From Tenrec ecaudatus (Eukaryota > Chordata > Mammalia > Afrosoricida > Tenrecidae), in contig NC_134546.1 in assembly GCF_050624435.1 (NCBI RefSeq), forward strand, positions 11,431,001 to 11,495,000: DNA of 64,000 nt, in the 5' to 3' direction. Made by a program: the position numbers and the translations under genes. The notes beneath the pieces were generated by a model, which worked only from the letters and a program-made list of their open reading frames with translations, made no database searches and had not been told where the DNA came from. The number at the start of each line of letters is the position of its first letter. Position 1 is the stretch's first letter. Of the stretch, positions 48,701 to 64,000 are shown one piece after another.

Positions 48701-51700
48701 CTTGAGTGGATCGCCATTTAATTTTTCCAGTGCCTCAGAATTGGTTAAGTTTGGAGAGGCAAATGTCCGTTTAATAGCCAAGCCAGATATGATCTGAACC
48801 AGTGGTTCTCAACTTTCCTGATGCTGTGACCCTCTCATACAGTTCCTCATGTGGTGGTGACCCCCCAACCATAACATTTTCGTTGCTACTTTGTCCCTGT
48901 CATTTTGCTAGTGTTAAGAGAACCGCTGATCTAAAGGAAACCTCCTGCCATGGCACGGGGTTGACCCCGACTCTTAGCCACCCTACAGGACAGGGGAGCA
49001 TTCCGTCGGGCGTCTGAGGCTGTGAATCTTCATGGGAATAGACAGCCTCGTCTGTCCCCAGGGAGTGGCCAGGCAGGTCGGTGCTGTTGACTTTGCGGCT
49101 AGCAGCCCGACTCAGAACTCAGTGTGCCGTCGGGGATGCAGCCACATTGGCTATTTCAACCTAACTAAAATTTGCTCAAATCGAAGGTTCTGCCCTTCCT
49201 TTATAGTCCCAGTTCTTCATGCTCAGACACCAGGGAGAACATGTCTCAGGGCCACCACTCTGGACCCTGCTGACTAGACCATTCCCTGGTCACAAAAAGT
49301 CTGTTGGAGCGCCCTGGGGGGCTGGGGGGGGGTGTTTGTTTCCATTCAGGTTCATTAAACTCCTGTTCTTTAAAACCAACCCATCCCACCTCTCTCTAAT
49401 TGAGGGCCCTGGCTAATGTGCTCCGATAACACCCATTCTGAATGGAAGGTCGCAGGGTGTCTGAGTTTGTACCCGTTGAGGTTTAAAGATAGGCTCCCCC
49501 TTCAGTCTCAGAAGGACCCGTATGAGAGTGATATATTACATAGCTGCCCTAAATATAAGGTTAACCTTACCAACCTAACAGCATGCATGGTCAGCTAAGC
49601 TTTTTCTAGTAGTCACGAAGGCACACAGGTGCTTGTGGCTTTCTGGGCAAGCTGTTTGAATTTCCACCACTTTATATGGCCCCAGCCTTTGGCCTCTGCC
49701 AGCCTGATGGGCATGAAGCAGACTGCTCTCCCACCTCCAGCTGTTGATGCTAAGCTTGTATGCACCAGCTAATTTTGGTGGGGCGGGGAGCCTCACCTGG
49801 CCCCATCTTAACGGGAAAGCTGTTTAGGCCGGATGAGGCCTTTGCCCAGGGTGAGCTAGGGCCAGGACAATGGCCCTCTGCTTGGTTTGTGTGCCCTCCA
49901 GTCATGCAGTGGACCCAAGGAGGTCTTCGTACCAGGCTGTCCGAAAGAAATCACCTCCTTGAGCTGACCTTGATAGCCCTTCACCAAGAGCAAGGGACAG
50001 TAGCTCCCCTCCCCCAGTTTGCCCTTCATACCATCCTGCGCCTCAACTATAGATTTCCATCTGCGCCAGAACTTCGGCTGAAGGCCCGGAAGGCCCAGCC
50101 CTGTGTCCCCACACAACTGCCGCAGGGTGGCCTCATCCTCTTCCTTTGGTCAAAGGGTGTGTGGTGCTTAGCATAAGTAAATGCATGTGTGTATACACTG
50201 ATAGTCGGGGATCTTACCTTTGCTTCTTGCTTCGTTTTCTCATGTGCCCTATCTTAGTTAACCACACAGTGGGGTTACGGTGGTGTCGACACTACAGAGT
50301 ACTAAAGAATAAGAAAAGAACACCTAAGAGTCAGGACAGAGAAACTGAAGACTGAAAAGTAGCCCACCACAAAATAGGAACTACTATAGGTTCTCCATCC
50401 CCATGGGCCATGGATTGGGAGGCACTTAGCAGCTCAACCAACTTCACAAAGCTACAGGGTTTGGGGCCTGTGAGAAGACCCGTCAGCTGCCCGCTCAGTA
50501 GATTGCCCTGATGCTAACACCCAAGAGGGGTTCTTCCTGTGGGTGCTCCAAGACTGAGGCACTGGGGTGAGGGTCCATTTAATGGGGGTAGGGTAGGGGT
50601 GTTACCTTGTGGTTGTCAGACCCCTTAGAACAGCATGTGTGCTCTCTGGAGTTCAGGCGGACCCTGCAGGCTGTGGCCCCAAAGAGAAGCCCTGAGCCCA
50701 CACTGTCCATGAGCCAGACTGCCTCAAAGAAGCTGAAGACTAACTGTCGCACCATTTCACTGAGGGAGGGTCCCTGCAACCGTGAGGGGAATTAGCTGTG
50801 CTGCTCAGTGTTCACTTTGAATAACTTTTCTTCCAAAGCTATAGTACTGATGCCTTTTTCTTTTCTTGTATTTTGCTCTAAGCAATTTAAGAACAACATC
50901 GATGAGCATCAGTTCCTGACTGAGCGCGTCTTACAGAAGGGGGAGCTGCTGCTTCAGTGCCTGCTGGATAGCACTCCAGGTGAATGCTGCACAGCGGGAG
51001 GGAATTTAGCCAGTTAACACCCCACCCCCACCAGCAGTCCCAGGACTCCACCCTGCAACTGGCAAGGGCCTCTTTGCATGCATACACCTTCATCATCAAA
51101 GACCCACACTGCCCCACATCCTCACTCCCAGCACCCCCTGCAAGCCCCCATGCTCAGGCATAATAGTCTGGGTAGGAATCCCATAGGAGCGGGCAGCCTT
51201 GGGGCTCCCCATTCCCTCCAGTTCTGGGTACTTTAGGTTAGGCTTGGGGAAGGCTGCTTTAGAGTTGGGACTGCCCTTGCCCTCCTCCCCACCCCCTCTG
51301 TGACTCTAGGGCTGTGGCTGCTTCCCACCCACACTGGACAGCTGGGTTTCTCCTTCCGTTCAGCATTGTCTGCAGCCAGGCACCTTCTGCTCTGCCTTCC
51401 TTTGCTAGCAGATGTTGCATGGGGGCAGGAAATGGGGTAGCGAGGTAGCACAGTGATAAAGGCCCAGGAAACCCAGGCGGGGAACTTGGAAAGAGAACAA
51501 GCCTGCTGAGCCTGGTGTGGGCCACACCCTCAGCAGAACACTGAATCTTGAACGAACTTTCTCACCTTAGGCCCCCTTTTGGGGTATTTTCTAAGGCAAG
51601 TCCTTTTAGTTGGCACCTACATAAAAGGAATAGCAAACACCTCCAAACACATTACTTGGCCCCATTACAAAAAAGCCATGGGGTTGATTCCAGCTCGTAG

Positions 51701-52451
51701 TTCCTGAGACAGAACTCCCTGGGGCCTCTAAGGTCTCACTCAGTCTTTACAGAAAGCAGACTGCCATCTTGCTCACCCTGGGGGGCTGATGGCTTTTGGT
51801 GAGCAGCTAAGCACTTTGCCACTATGCCAGCAGGGCTCCTCAGAGCCTCCCCTCACTTTGCCCCCCACCCCAGGCAACCAGAGGTAGCAAAGCCCAGTGC
51901 CCCCATCTTGGCATGTTTGTTCCTTCATTTAAGCCTCCGCTGTAGTGGATCCGTATACACTGCACATGTCTCAGCTCTGTGCCAGGTGACACCATCCCTA
52001 GAGAACCTGGCCTGTGCTCTTGCCTAATGGCATCCCGAGGTGGCGCCAGCGGATCTCTCCTCAGGAGTTCACAGTCAGATACCCCAGTGGCAGAGGCCCT
52101 GAGAGACACCGAGAATGAAAGGCCCATTCTGAAAGGTCTACCACGCTCCTGTTTTGTGCAGAAAGAGAAAATCCCTTATACAGGGGTCTTCCAAAAGTTC
52201 ACGGGAAAATGAGGACATCCGAGTCTCCCCGGTGGTTGTGTTCCCATGGGAACGTCCTTCATTGCTCTCCATCCTGTTGGCTAGTGTTAGAGGAGGTCCT
52301 GGCGAGGATCGCTGAGCAGCCTGGAGAGTTGGAGCGCCATGCCGACCACGTGTATGACTCCATCTTGGCCTCCCTGGACATGCTGGCTGGCTGCACCCTC
52401 ATCCCGGACTGTAAGCTGACAGCAAAGGAGCGCCAATGGGAAAGGGTTTAA
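42395..52451 (+). CDS. CEP68: CEP68, centrosomal protein of 68 kDa (five coding exons, joined)
   Basis: CEP68 localises to the inter-centriolar linker with rootletin and CEP250 (C-Nap1) and to the pericentriolar material. It keeps centrosomes together in interphase; in mitosis it is degraded after PLK1 phosphorylation and SCF-beta-TrCP recognition. The model joins 42,395-42,733, 44,043-45,494, 45,936-46,058, 50,883-50,979 and 52,285-52,451: 725 residues against about 757 in human. All introns have GT...AG ends and keep frame. The N-terminus MALGEEKAEGEA and the block RRRLSFQAEYWACALP match the orthologue. Most of residues 1-590 is low-complexity and probably disordered; about 595-715 forms the helical, spectrin-like C-terminal domain. 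Divergence from human is high in the disordered part and low in short islands. I could not see any frame break. Confidence 0.95.
43335..43520 (-). repeat. MIR in CEP68 intron 2
   Basis: Inverted MIR: aatccccactccctgatgag, gagattcagctcagtcgcag, agctagcaagtggcag. Diverged; the rest of intron 2 (42,734-44,042) shows nothing recognisable. Confidence 0.65.
44043..45494 (+). CDS. CEP68: CEP68 exon 3, large central exon
   Basis: A 1,452-bp exon encoding residues 114-597, phase 0 at both ends (acceptor ctccctgcag, donor aag|gtaaga). It contains the conserved island RRRLSFQAEYWACALP and NPNKEYEDLLDYTYPLRP. Residues 322-329 are DSGVDLDS, a DSG-type beta-TrCP degron lying in the region where human CEP68 is phosphorylated by PLK1. 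A second island is ALPSRLTQVSGLAAYLGSF. The rest is rich in Ser, Pro and Gly and poorly conserved. The frame stays open 57 bp upstream into the intron, which is chance, not an alternative start. Confidence 0.95.
45495..45935 (+). other. CEP68: CEP68 intron 3
   Basis: A 441-bp intron with GT...AG ends. It contains an inverted MIR-like piece at 45,575-45,670 (aggtaacttgcccgaggtca). Confidence 0.8.
45936..46058 (+). CDS. CEP68: CEP68 exon 4
   Basis: Encodes residues 598-638, TFCCQLEELTHWLYNVAGLT through SLQLYR. This is the first helix of the spectrin-like C-terminal domain. The acceptor tgtctgagcag and donor cgg|gtgagt keep phase 0. It is one of the better conserved parts of the protein. Confidence 0.93.
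46546..46657 (-). repeat. AfroSINE fragment
   Basis: Inverted 3' half only: gagcctagcaaccccagaaa, ttaatatttatgggggcaga, cagcctcagctttcccctgt. Confidence 0.6.
47814..48727 (-). mobile_element. LINE 3'-end repeat (family B), longest copy, with target duplication
   Basis: An 884-bp insertion (47,829-48,712) flanked by a perfect 15-bp duplication gccatttaatttttc at 47,814-47,828 and 48,713-48,727. It is inverted, so its 3' end is at the left (tttattggggtctcatacaa) and it is 5'-truncated at the right. Its body includes acctttaagaccccagacac. Perfect flanks and few apparent changes indicate a fairly recent target-primed insertion. No coding frame of note; the parental LINE class is not settled. Confidence 0.85.
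48800..48928 (+). mobile_element. SPIN hAT element, 129-bp deletion derivative
   Basis: Starts cagtggttctcaactttcct and ends gttaagagaaccgctg. Nearly all of the interior is missing, leaving a MITE-sized element. Flanks atctgaac and atctaaag agree at 6 of 8 bases, consistent with a decayed 8-bp target duplication. Confidence 0.85.
48940..49108 (-). repeat. AfroSINE
   Basis: Inverted, GC-rich variant: ttgaccccgactcttagcca, gcgtctgaggctgtgaatct, gaatagacagcctcgtctgt. It abuts the SPIN derivative on its left. The head is lost. Confidence 0.75.
50883..50979 (+). CDS. CEP68: CEP68 exon 5
   Basis: Encodes QFKNNIDEHQFLTERVLQKG through LLDSTP, part of the spectrin-like domain. The acceptor ttttgctctaag and donor ccag|gtgaat end the exon in phase 1. 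Confidence 0.93.
50980..52284 (+). other. CEP68: CEP68 intron 5
   Basis: A 1.3-kb intron with one AfroSINE (51,665-51,842). Nothing else was recognised. Confidence 0.8.
51665..51842 (-). repeat. AfroSINE
   Basis: Inverted: aagccatggggttgattcca, agacagaactccctggggcc, tttacagaaagcagactgcc. The start reads atgccagcagggctcct. Confidence 0.85.
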
Positions 52452-52455
52452 GCAG
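52285..52455 (+). CDS. CEP68: CEP68 exon 6 (stop at 52,449-52,451)
   Basis: Continues in phase 1 with VLEEVLARIAEQPGELERHA, then HVYDSILASLDMLAGCTLIP. The last 13 residues, CKLTAKERQWERV, differ from the human end. The stop is TAA. A consensus donor (taagcag|gtaaga) lies 4 bases after the stop, so the mRNA probably continues in a separate 3' UTR exon. Confidence 0.9.
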
Positions 52456-53171
52456 GTAAGAGGAAACCTGCTTGCTCCCAGCCCAGGGCTTACTCCTGCC
52501 CTGACTACGTGCTGTGGCTTATCTGGTCGAGATGCTAGAAGCCACCCTGGGGTTCTGATGGAGTGGCTAGCTACCGCTGCCAGGGGCAACCAACACTGCC
52601 CCTGCCATCCAGAGGTTTTATTTTTGTACACATCAGGCATGGTGGGCTGCCCCACAGGCTCTTCTCACCCATCCTTTGATAGCCCATCTGATGGCAGCAG
52701 ACGTCACCAAAAAAGTTGATGATTCCATCCGCCTGCCCTTCCCATAGAGTTCCCGAGACGTTCCCATGCCCCATCCTGTAGAATGGGCCAGGGGAACCAA
52801 AGGAGAGGCATGGCTTAGATGCTTAAGACACTTAGAAAAAAGAAAAACTGGGAAAAGTAGGAGAGGAGCTCAAGAGTGGGTACCCACATGGGGTATGTGA
52901 TTCCACCTTTGAGCTTAAGACTAAAGACCAACTCAGATGCTAATTTGTCTCTGTTTGCCACCCGCGCCCTGCCAAATATTCATAGATTTTGTAGATGAGA
53001 ATTCACACTAGACAGAATGTGGAAGTGTTAATAGGGTAAGATCTCTAGGCACGGTAAGAGCTGAGACACACTGTATTTGAGTGGCATTCATCTTTGTTCT
53101 AAGGTGAGCACGGTGGCCCCGCACTCACGCCTAGGCCTTCTGCCTGTAACAAAGGCTTCTTTCTCTTTCAG

Positions 53172-56100
53172 GTGTCTTCTCCGCCCAAGTGTAATCTGTC
53201 AGCCAAACCTGACTGATGGGGAAAGGCACTTTCAGGAAGTCCTTGCAAGAGCTATTTCAAACTTCCAGCTTTAAGACGCCTTGCTCGTCCATGAAGTAAG
53301 GGCTATTGAGTTTGGGTTTTTATTTAAACTGAATTCTTCCAAACTAAGGTTTTTCTTGGGTGCTTCTCCCCCAAAGAGCATGTGTGGCTTTCTCAAAGCT
53401 GGGCCATTATAAGGCTTATTACCCTTCCTCCCCTCTTCTCCAGACAGAGCCTAGAGCAGTTCCACCTGCCTGCTGAGGTGACTCATGGCTCAGAGGGAGA
53501 AGTGGCCTTGCTCAGTAGTCTGTTACACAGGAGGGTTCAAGAGACTCAAAAACAAGGTAGTGGTTGGCCATGGGCTTGGATTTTTTTTGTAAAAACCTAA
53601 GCCTAGGTTATCCCTGGAAGATTTAGGATAAACTTCAACCCTTATTCTGCAAATTGGGGGGAGGGAGCGGGGAGACAGTGATATAGGTGAATAACCCCTA
53701 AAAATTCTTTGAAGTATATGATGACACCTCACCATAGGTCAAAGCCTAAGGCTCCATCTTCACAGCAGTTTAAAAGGCACAGGAGTGCCAGGGCTATGGT
53801 GTGAACGCCGAGAGGATGTTAACTCTGGGAGGCTTTCTTCAAGCCTATCCCCACCCCACAGGGTGACAACTGGTAGGGGAAGGGATGGGATCACTCGGTC
53901 AATTTAGTCCAAGGAAAGACGGAATTCTGTCTTGCTTGGGAGCTGGGCAGTTAGGTACCATGCGTGGGTGGGGATATGGATTAACCATTTAAACTACCAA
54001 TACTATGACCTTTTTAAAGCAAAAATGATGAGTTAACTACAGATTCTGCACAAACAAAAGCACTTACCCCTAAAAATTTCTATTTTGGCCATGAATGAAC
54101 AAGTAAGGAAAAATCATTTTTCCACTTAGTTTAAATCTAGTATAAGGTCTGCCCCCCCCCAAAAAAAAACAAAACCAAAAAACCTTTCTGAGAGTATTCC
54201 TATAAAACTCGTCAAAGCCAAAATGGCATTAAAGTGAAGAAGCCATTCCCATTCATATGGGGAAAGTTTGAGAGTCCACAGCCCCCCAATCCCAAGCCTA
54301 CCAAATCATACCAAATAAAGATGACACTTCACAAAGTCGCTGCAAAACAATTGAGAAATATGCAGTTTTCCCAAGTGCTTTTAGCCCCCCCTCCCAGAGA
54401 CTGGGCAAAGCTCTGGAGGTGCGATGCAGACTCCTGAGTGCAGGTCCCAGGAAAGGAGCTTGGTGAAGCTTCTCTCCCACCCAGGGCTCAGCCTCTAAAC
54501 AGGGGTTCTGCAACACAGACACAAGACTAATTCCACTCTTCGCTTTTTATCTTAAAAGCGACAATGGTCATCAAGAATGGGTACCCATGTTGGTCTTTCG
54601 TTAAATTAAAGTGATATAATGCAAACTTTGAAAAAGCACCAGATTCCTGTGTGTGTGAAATGAACATTTTGAGGAGTTTGAAAAAAGGAAGCTTGGGGGA
54701 GATTGGCGAGGGTGTGATTTTTAAGTTTGGGGGCCACAAAATTTTATCACATCTAATTCAGTGATGAAGGGAAACTACATAAAACCCACCAGTCGCCATG
54801 CAGAACAGAGTAGTTCATGTGCCTGCTGCTTCTGCTGCGGAGTGGTCACTCGCCACTATGCTAAATTATCTCAGTGCTGCCCCTTCTGAGCTCACCTTCG
54901 GTTTCACAAAGAGCAGGGCTTCAAAAACCCAAGATGGGTTACAAAGGCAGGCATGTCCACTCATGGCCTGTTTGTAAAATGGACACGCTGTGCAAGCAGT
55001 TAGACCCGGTTACTTACTACAGAATGATGGTACAGAAAGGAGTCCCTTGGCTGGTGTATAAATGCACGGTGACATTTGAGATGAACGACAGCAGTCTGAA
55101 CACAGACTAGGGCTTTCTGTTTTCACATAAACTAGTTACAATCGACTTCAACTGATAGGAGTTGAAAACCAACAGGAATTATTTTGGAGTGTCCTATTTC
55201 CCCAAGTGCGACCTTAAAGACTATCACAGATATTTTTGTTCCTCCCCTTTGAAATACGGTGTGACTAAAGAGTGCCAATCTTCTGAGCCTGGCTGTGAAT
55301 GCCACTGAAGCATCTCGGCCCAACCGAATGCGCTTCACCAGGGCTCAGAGACGTTAATACCTCCCTTGAATGACACTCAGTGGTTTCTGGCTCCCTTACC
55401 TGCATGGTGATATTCCCACGAGCAGCGACGCAAGGCAGCTAGACAACCCCGGCTTTAATTCAGAAGTAGGTGACATAACACCAAGTCTATCCCCGGAATA
55501 AAATTTTAGTAGTTACTTAAAATTAATCGGGTTTACAAAGTGGCTGGGGTGGAGGCCAGATTTTTGTTGCAGCTCCGGGCCTGAGCTCATCTGCAAATGG
55601 GAGTCTGTAAAGAAAGGGCTGTTGGGAAGCCTGAGCAGGAACAAAGAAGAGCTGTCTGTATATATTAAAAAAAAACAAAACACACAACTGTAACAGCAAC
55701 TTGTGCTTAAGGAAACGCCTTTGTGAACTTCCTGCTCCGAACAGGATGGTGCTCTGTAGGATGTCCACAGGGTGGTGAGGTCTTTGACTTAGTCTTCAAG
55801 GCAACCAAGTGAACAGATTATTAAAACCCACAGTAGTTTGGAAGTTTTGTGTTCAAAAGTGATGACAGACCTGGGAGTTTACATTTATAGCATTATCACA
55901 GTAAAAACAAGCATGCTCAAACACCCTGTGGCCAGCCCCCATCTTAAATGCCATAGGGGAAAGAACAGGTTTTTCAAAGTGTGTAAATAAGCTTGCATCT
56001 TGAATGTTTTTTGCTAACTCACTGAGCTGCTGGTGTAAACTGGTTGCTGTATAAAACCAGTGCATGACATCATACCTTAACATTTGTGTCTGTAAGCTTG

Positions 56101-56436
56101 TTCAGAAAATCGTTCACAGATTTTACCCGTGTATTACTTTAGGTAAAGTTAAAAACAGACAAAACAAAACCCAAACTTTGAACCATTAAAGGTTTTTTCC
56201 CCAAATAATTATCGGTAATGTCAGGAATTTGTCAGTTGCCTTATGTGAGGATGAATAGATCCAACAAGCACGTCTATAATACAAAGTAAACTATGATTTT
56301 ATTGTGAAATTCTCAGATGGAAAATTAAATGGAATATTTATTCTGTCCATTTCATTTTACAATAATCTTACCACTTATTTTTGTACCATGTATTTCAATT
56401 GCCTGCTTAGTGAAAAATAAACCTTTAATTTTTGGC
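53172..56436 (+). other. CEP68: CEP68 exon 7, 3' UTR (end inferred)
   Basis: The acceptor ttctctttcag at 53,171 pairs with the donor after the stop at 52,455. The likely poly(A) signal is AATAAA at 56,416-56,421, with a T-rich stretch just after it. An earlier AATAAA near 54,315 could give a shorter form. The exon would be about 3.3 kb, close to the long 3' UTR known for human CEP68. No microRNA or other RNA gene was recognised inside it. Confidence 0.6.
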
Positions 56437-57833
56437 TTGTTTTTTAGCTAAAATTTTATCATTAATGAAAGAGCCTCACCATAAAATGTGTTGTCAACAG
56501 CCACATCCCAAGCTCTGACGGGAAGAATCTTTTGGCTGCTACTTCTACCCCAAGGGAAAAGCCTGGCCTCAGTCACCTGAAAGTGCCAATTTAGGTGGAA
56601 GGCTGTTTCCACAATCAAACAGCCCCTGGGATCTCTCAGGTCTTAATGGACAGAGTACCACCCAGAGAAACACACCTCTCTCCAAGGTTCCATCCTGCAC
56701 TCATGCTTCCAGTCAGTTTAGGGGGTATAAGTTATAAAATTAGGACAAACAGCGAATCTCCAAGCTTTCTACGAAAGAGTTGTAACTTTCCCCCATCATC
56801 CACTATTTAATCCACTATTGGATGACATCTGACCTTGGCCTGGAAGAAAATCATTCACCCGTGTGAGTCTGATTTTTTTTTTTACTAGTTCGTATAGGGG
56901 TGTTCGTTCCTGTGCTACTACCACAGTGGGTAACAATTAGTTAATGAAGTCATTTGGCTTGAGAAAAGGACAAGCATATATTCTATCTAGAATTTTAAAT
57001 TCCTGCATCACTAAGGTTGGTTAAATCCCTAATAGCACAGCTGCCTCCCTGGGTCGTTTAGCAGGTTATTATCCGGGAAGCATATTGGACGCTGCTCTGA
57101 GAGAGACCTACAGTGTCCTGGTTGCACACACAAATGGCTGTTTTGAGTATAATGCAAAGCTAAATTCCCTTTAACCATTAAGAATTAAAACAATATTTAT
57201 CACCATACAGTTTGATATTACTTCCAATAAGTACAATATTTATTAAACATATCTTCAGTTGTTTTGTTACATAGTGTGCAACAAATTACAATATTCTGCA
57301 GCCACAAATTATATGCAGAGTATGAAGAAACTATTAATCAGATAGTGTAATTCTTTCCGTTTATAACTCTACAAGGAAGAACTAGCGAATCAGATCTTAC
57401 ATATAACATCTCACTAAACTTTATGCATGGAAAGTGACAGACACTGGTAGTGCTGTTTGATACAAAATGGCTGAACTTCATCTTCAGAAGACTAAATAAA
57501 CCCGACATCTAAACATGCCAATATAAACAAAACAAAATATATTCTAACCAACCACGGGGAAACGGTCTGATATCAGGAAAGCAACGAGGATTACACACAT
57601 TATTTTATAAACCAGCACACAAAGGTTTAAAACAGTTCTGAAAATGAAGTTAGCTGTCTTGAGTCAAGGGAATAAAAAAAAAGTCAGTATTGACCATTTA
57701 CAATCTCTGACCTTTGTGGAGACGGTAAGAATCTGTTGTAGTGCAGCTACATACAGTACAATTCAGGCAATTTTGTTTTCACTTGGGTTCAGATTGCAAA
57801 TTCATTGCTGTGAGAAAAGGATGGAGGCGAGTT
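56280..57833 (-). other. RAB1A: RAB1A 3' UTR (end inferred)
   Basis: AT-rich sequence directly after the RAB1A stop. Minus-strand AATAAA signals (TTTATT on the plus strand) lie at 56,298-56,303 and 56,337-56,342. Another at 57,239-57,244 would produce a short form of about 0.6 kb. The long form, about 1.55 kb, fits the known RAB1A mRNA size and would run past the CEP68 poly(A) signal. Confidence 0.6.
56416..56421 (+). terminator. CEP68: CEP68 poly(A) signal
   Basis: Canonical AATAAA followed by a T-rich element (ttaatttttggcttgttttt). Confidence 0.55.
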
Positions 57834-62813
<4,980 letters not shown>

Positions 62814-64000
62814 CTAAAGGAAAGAAAAGTAAATGATAAACATCGATGTGCAGATAATAAGAAGTCTACTTTTAGGTACAAAGTATATAACATGCTGACA
62901 ACAGCCTCCCCATGACAAAGCACTGACTCCTTAAGAAAAATGTTTACCTTAAGAATTTTTTTTTCCAGTTTTTATTTAGGCTTCAAATATCTCTTGGCAA
63001 ATTCTCTACATCCATCATATAGAAAAAGTTAAATATTTTTCATGATTATGAACTTCCCAATGATTAGTTAGAAAAACTCACCCCTCACCCACCCAATGTA
63101 TTCATCACAATGCAATGTTCACGCCACTCTTTCTTGTGAGCTGTTTTCCTGGAAATGTTTTATTTCCTAGTTGGGATATCTTTAAAAATTTGAAACATAA
63201 TTCAAATAACAAAATTTACTATTTAAAAGTCACAATCCAATATGTGTACAAGGTTATGCAAACAATCATCCCTATTCTAACTCCAGAACATTTTCATCAC
63301 TCCCAAAGGAAACTAGTGATTAGTTGCCCCATCTCCCACGGCAACCACTACTCTACTCTGTCTTTAGGATTTGCCCATGCTGGACAGTTCCCCTCAATGC
63401 ACTCTAGAAGATATGGCCTTGTTTCTGGCTTCTCTCCCTCTGTGGTGCAGTACACACAAGTACTCCCACTCCTTTTGCTACCTAATACTATCTCATTGTA
63501 TGAACAAAACATTATTTTATCCATTCATTAATTAATGCAATAAAGGCTGCTTCCACTCTTAGTGTCTATGAATAATGTGGCTAGGAATGAACACTGTATA
63601 TACATTTTCATGTGAATGTCTTCTGTAAACTTTTAATCCAATGTTGACCTTCTAAAATTATACCTGTTTCATTTATGGGTCATGACATTTTTCTCAGAAT
63701 GGAAATAAGCCACCTTTATAAAATGAAAATGCTTCTTGTAAAAAGCTATGTGAATGGAGAGTATTTGATGTTAAACCCATAAATCAATTCTAGCAATACT
63801 ACACGTGGGACAATCAGGCTTGTGTCCTGAAGCACAAAATACCACTTATGAATTTTGTTAACAATGATGAAGCTGAATTGAATTGTTTCTATCTAATAAA
63901 AGTAGTGCTAGCAAATAATTTCAAGATAATAGGAAAGTTCTATAAAGTAGGCTAGCCAACGATAGCCACAGAGTCCTGGTTGTCCCTCTGGGTTATGCAC
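62814..64000 (-). other. RAB1A: RAB1A intron, runs off the window
   Basis: The preceding exon, which would encode the P-loop GDSGVGKS, is not found up to 64,000. Apart from the L1M piece below, nothing was recognised. Confidence 0.75.
63090..63645. mobile_element. Old L1 (L1M-type) fragment
   Basis: Matches the common mammalian L1M segment: ccagaacattttcatcactc, gcaaccactactctactctg, tttaggatttgcccatgctg, and ttatccattcattaattaat. It is ancient and non-coding; the plus-strand frame at 63,115-63,531 is not a gene. Confidence 0.65.

Larger units (their letters stand above)
46059..50882 (+). other. CEP68: CEP68 intron 4
   Basis: A 4.8-kb intron holding a short AfroSINE, a complete LINE 3'-end insertion, a SPIN derivative and another AfroSINE, listed separately. 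The parts at 46.06-46.54, 46.7-47.8 and 49.1-50.88 kb show nothing recognisable. Confidence 0.75.

Noticed and set aside
63115-63531. 138-codon frame in the RAB1A intron
   Set aside because: It coincides with an old L1M fragment and has no domain.

Overview
The window is nuclear DNA of a placental mammal, most likely a tenrec (Afrotheria). It carries about thirty tRNA-headed AfroSINE copies and several fragments of the Afrotherian RTE/BovB-like LINE whose tail AfroSINE shares. It also has three hAT transposons of the SPIN (space invader) type. AfroSINE restricts the source to Afrotheria, and SPIN within Afrotheria is known from tenrecs. Species assignment is inference; the two repeat families are read directly.

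Two protein-coding genes are present, tail to tail. CEP68 runs on the + strand: a CpG-island promoter and non-coding exon 1 near 30.8-31.1 kb, five coding exons between 42,395 and 52,451 (725 residues), and a 3' UTR exon reaching about 56.4 kb. RAB1A runs on the - strand: its last four coding exons lie between 57,834 and 62,813 (173 of 205 residues), with a 3' UTR running left to about 56.28 kb. The first coding part of RAB1A is beyond the right edge. The predicted 3' UTRs overlap by about 150 bp. The order matches the human chr2p14 segment SLC1A4-CEP68-RAB1A; no SLC1A4 coding exon was recognised.

Layout: 1-30.2 kb is intergenic and repeat-rich. It holds AfroSINEs, RTE pieces, LINE 3' ends and a 3.2 kb L1 with an intact-frame RPS19 retrocopy inside it. 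It also holds a 988-bp array of 38-bp repeats that grew from RTE 3' sequence, a SPIN copy and several microsatellites. 30.2-31.5 kb is the CEP68 CpG island. 31.1-56.4 kb is CEP68 with repeat-filled introns. 56.3-64 kb is RAB1A, clearly more AT-rich, with a possible solo LTR in one intron.

The two genes act in different processes. CEP68 is a centrosome linker and pericentriolar protein; RAB1A is the ER-to-Golgi and autophagy Rab GTPase. Nothing suggests a joint function. I found no new gene system. The most notable items are the horizontally acquired SPIN elements, the RTE-born minisatellite with its higher-order repeat, the RPS19 retrocopy carrying R62W, and the overlapping 3' ends.
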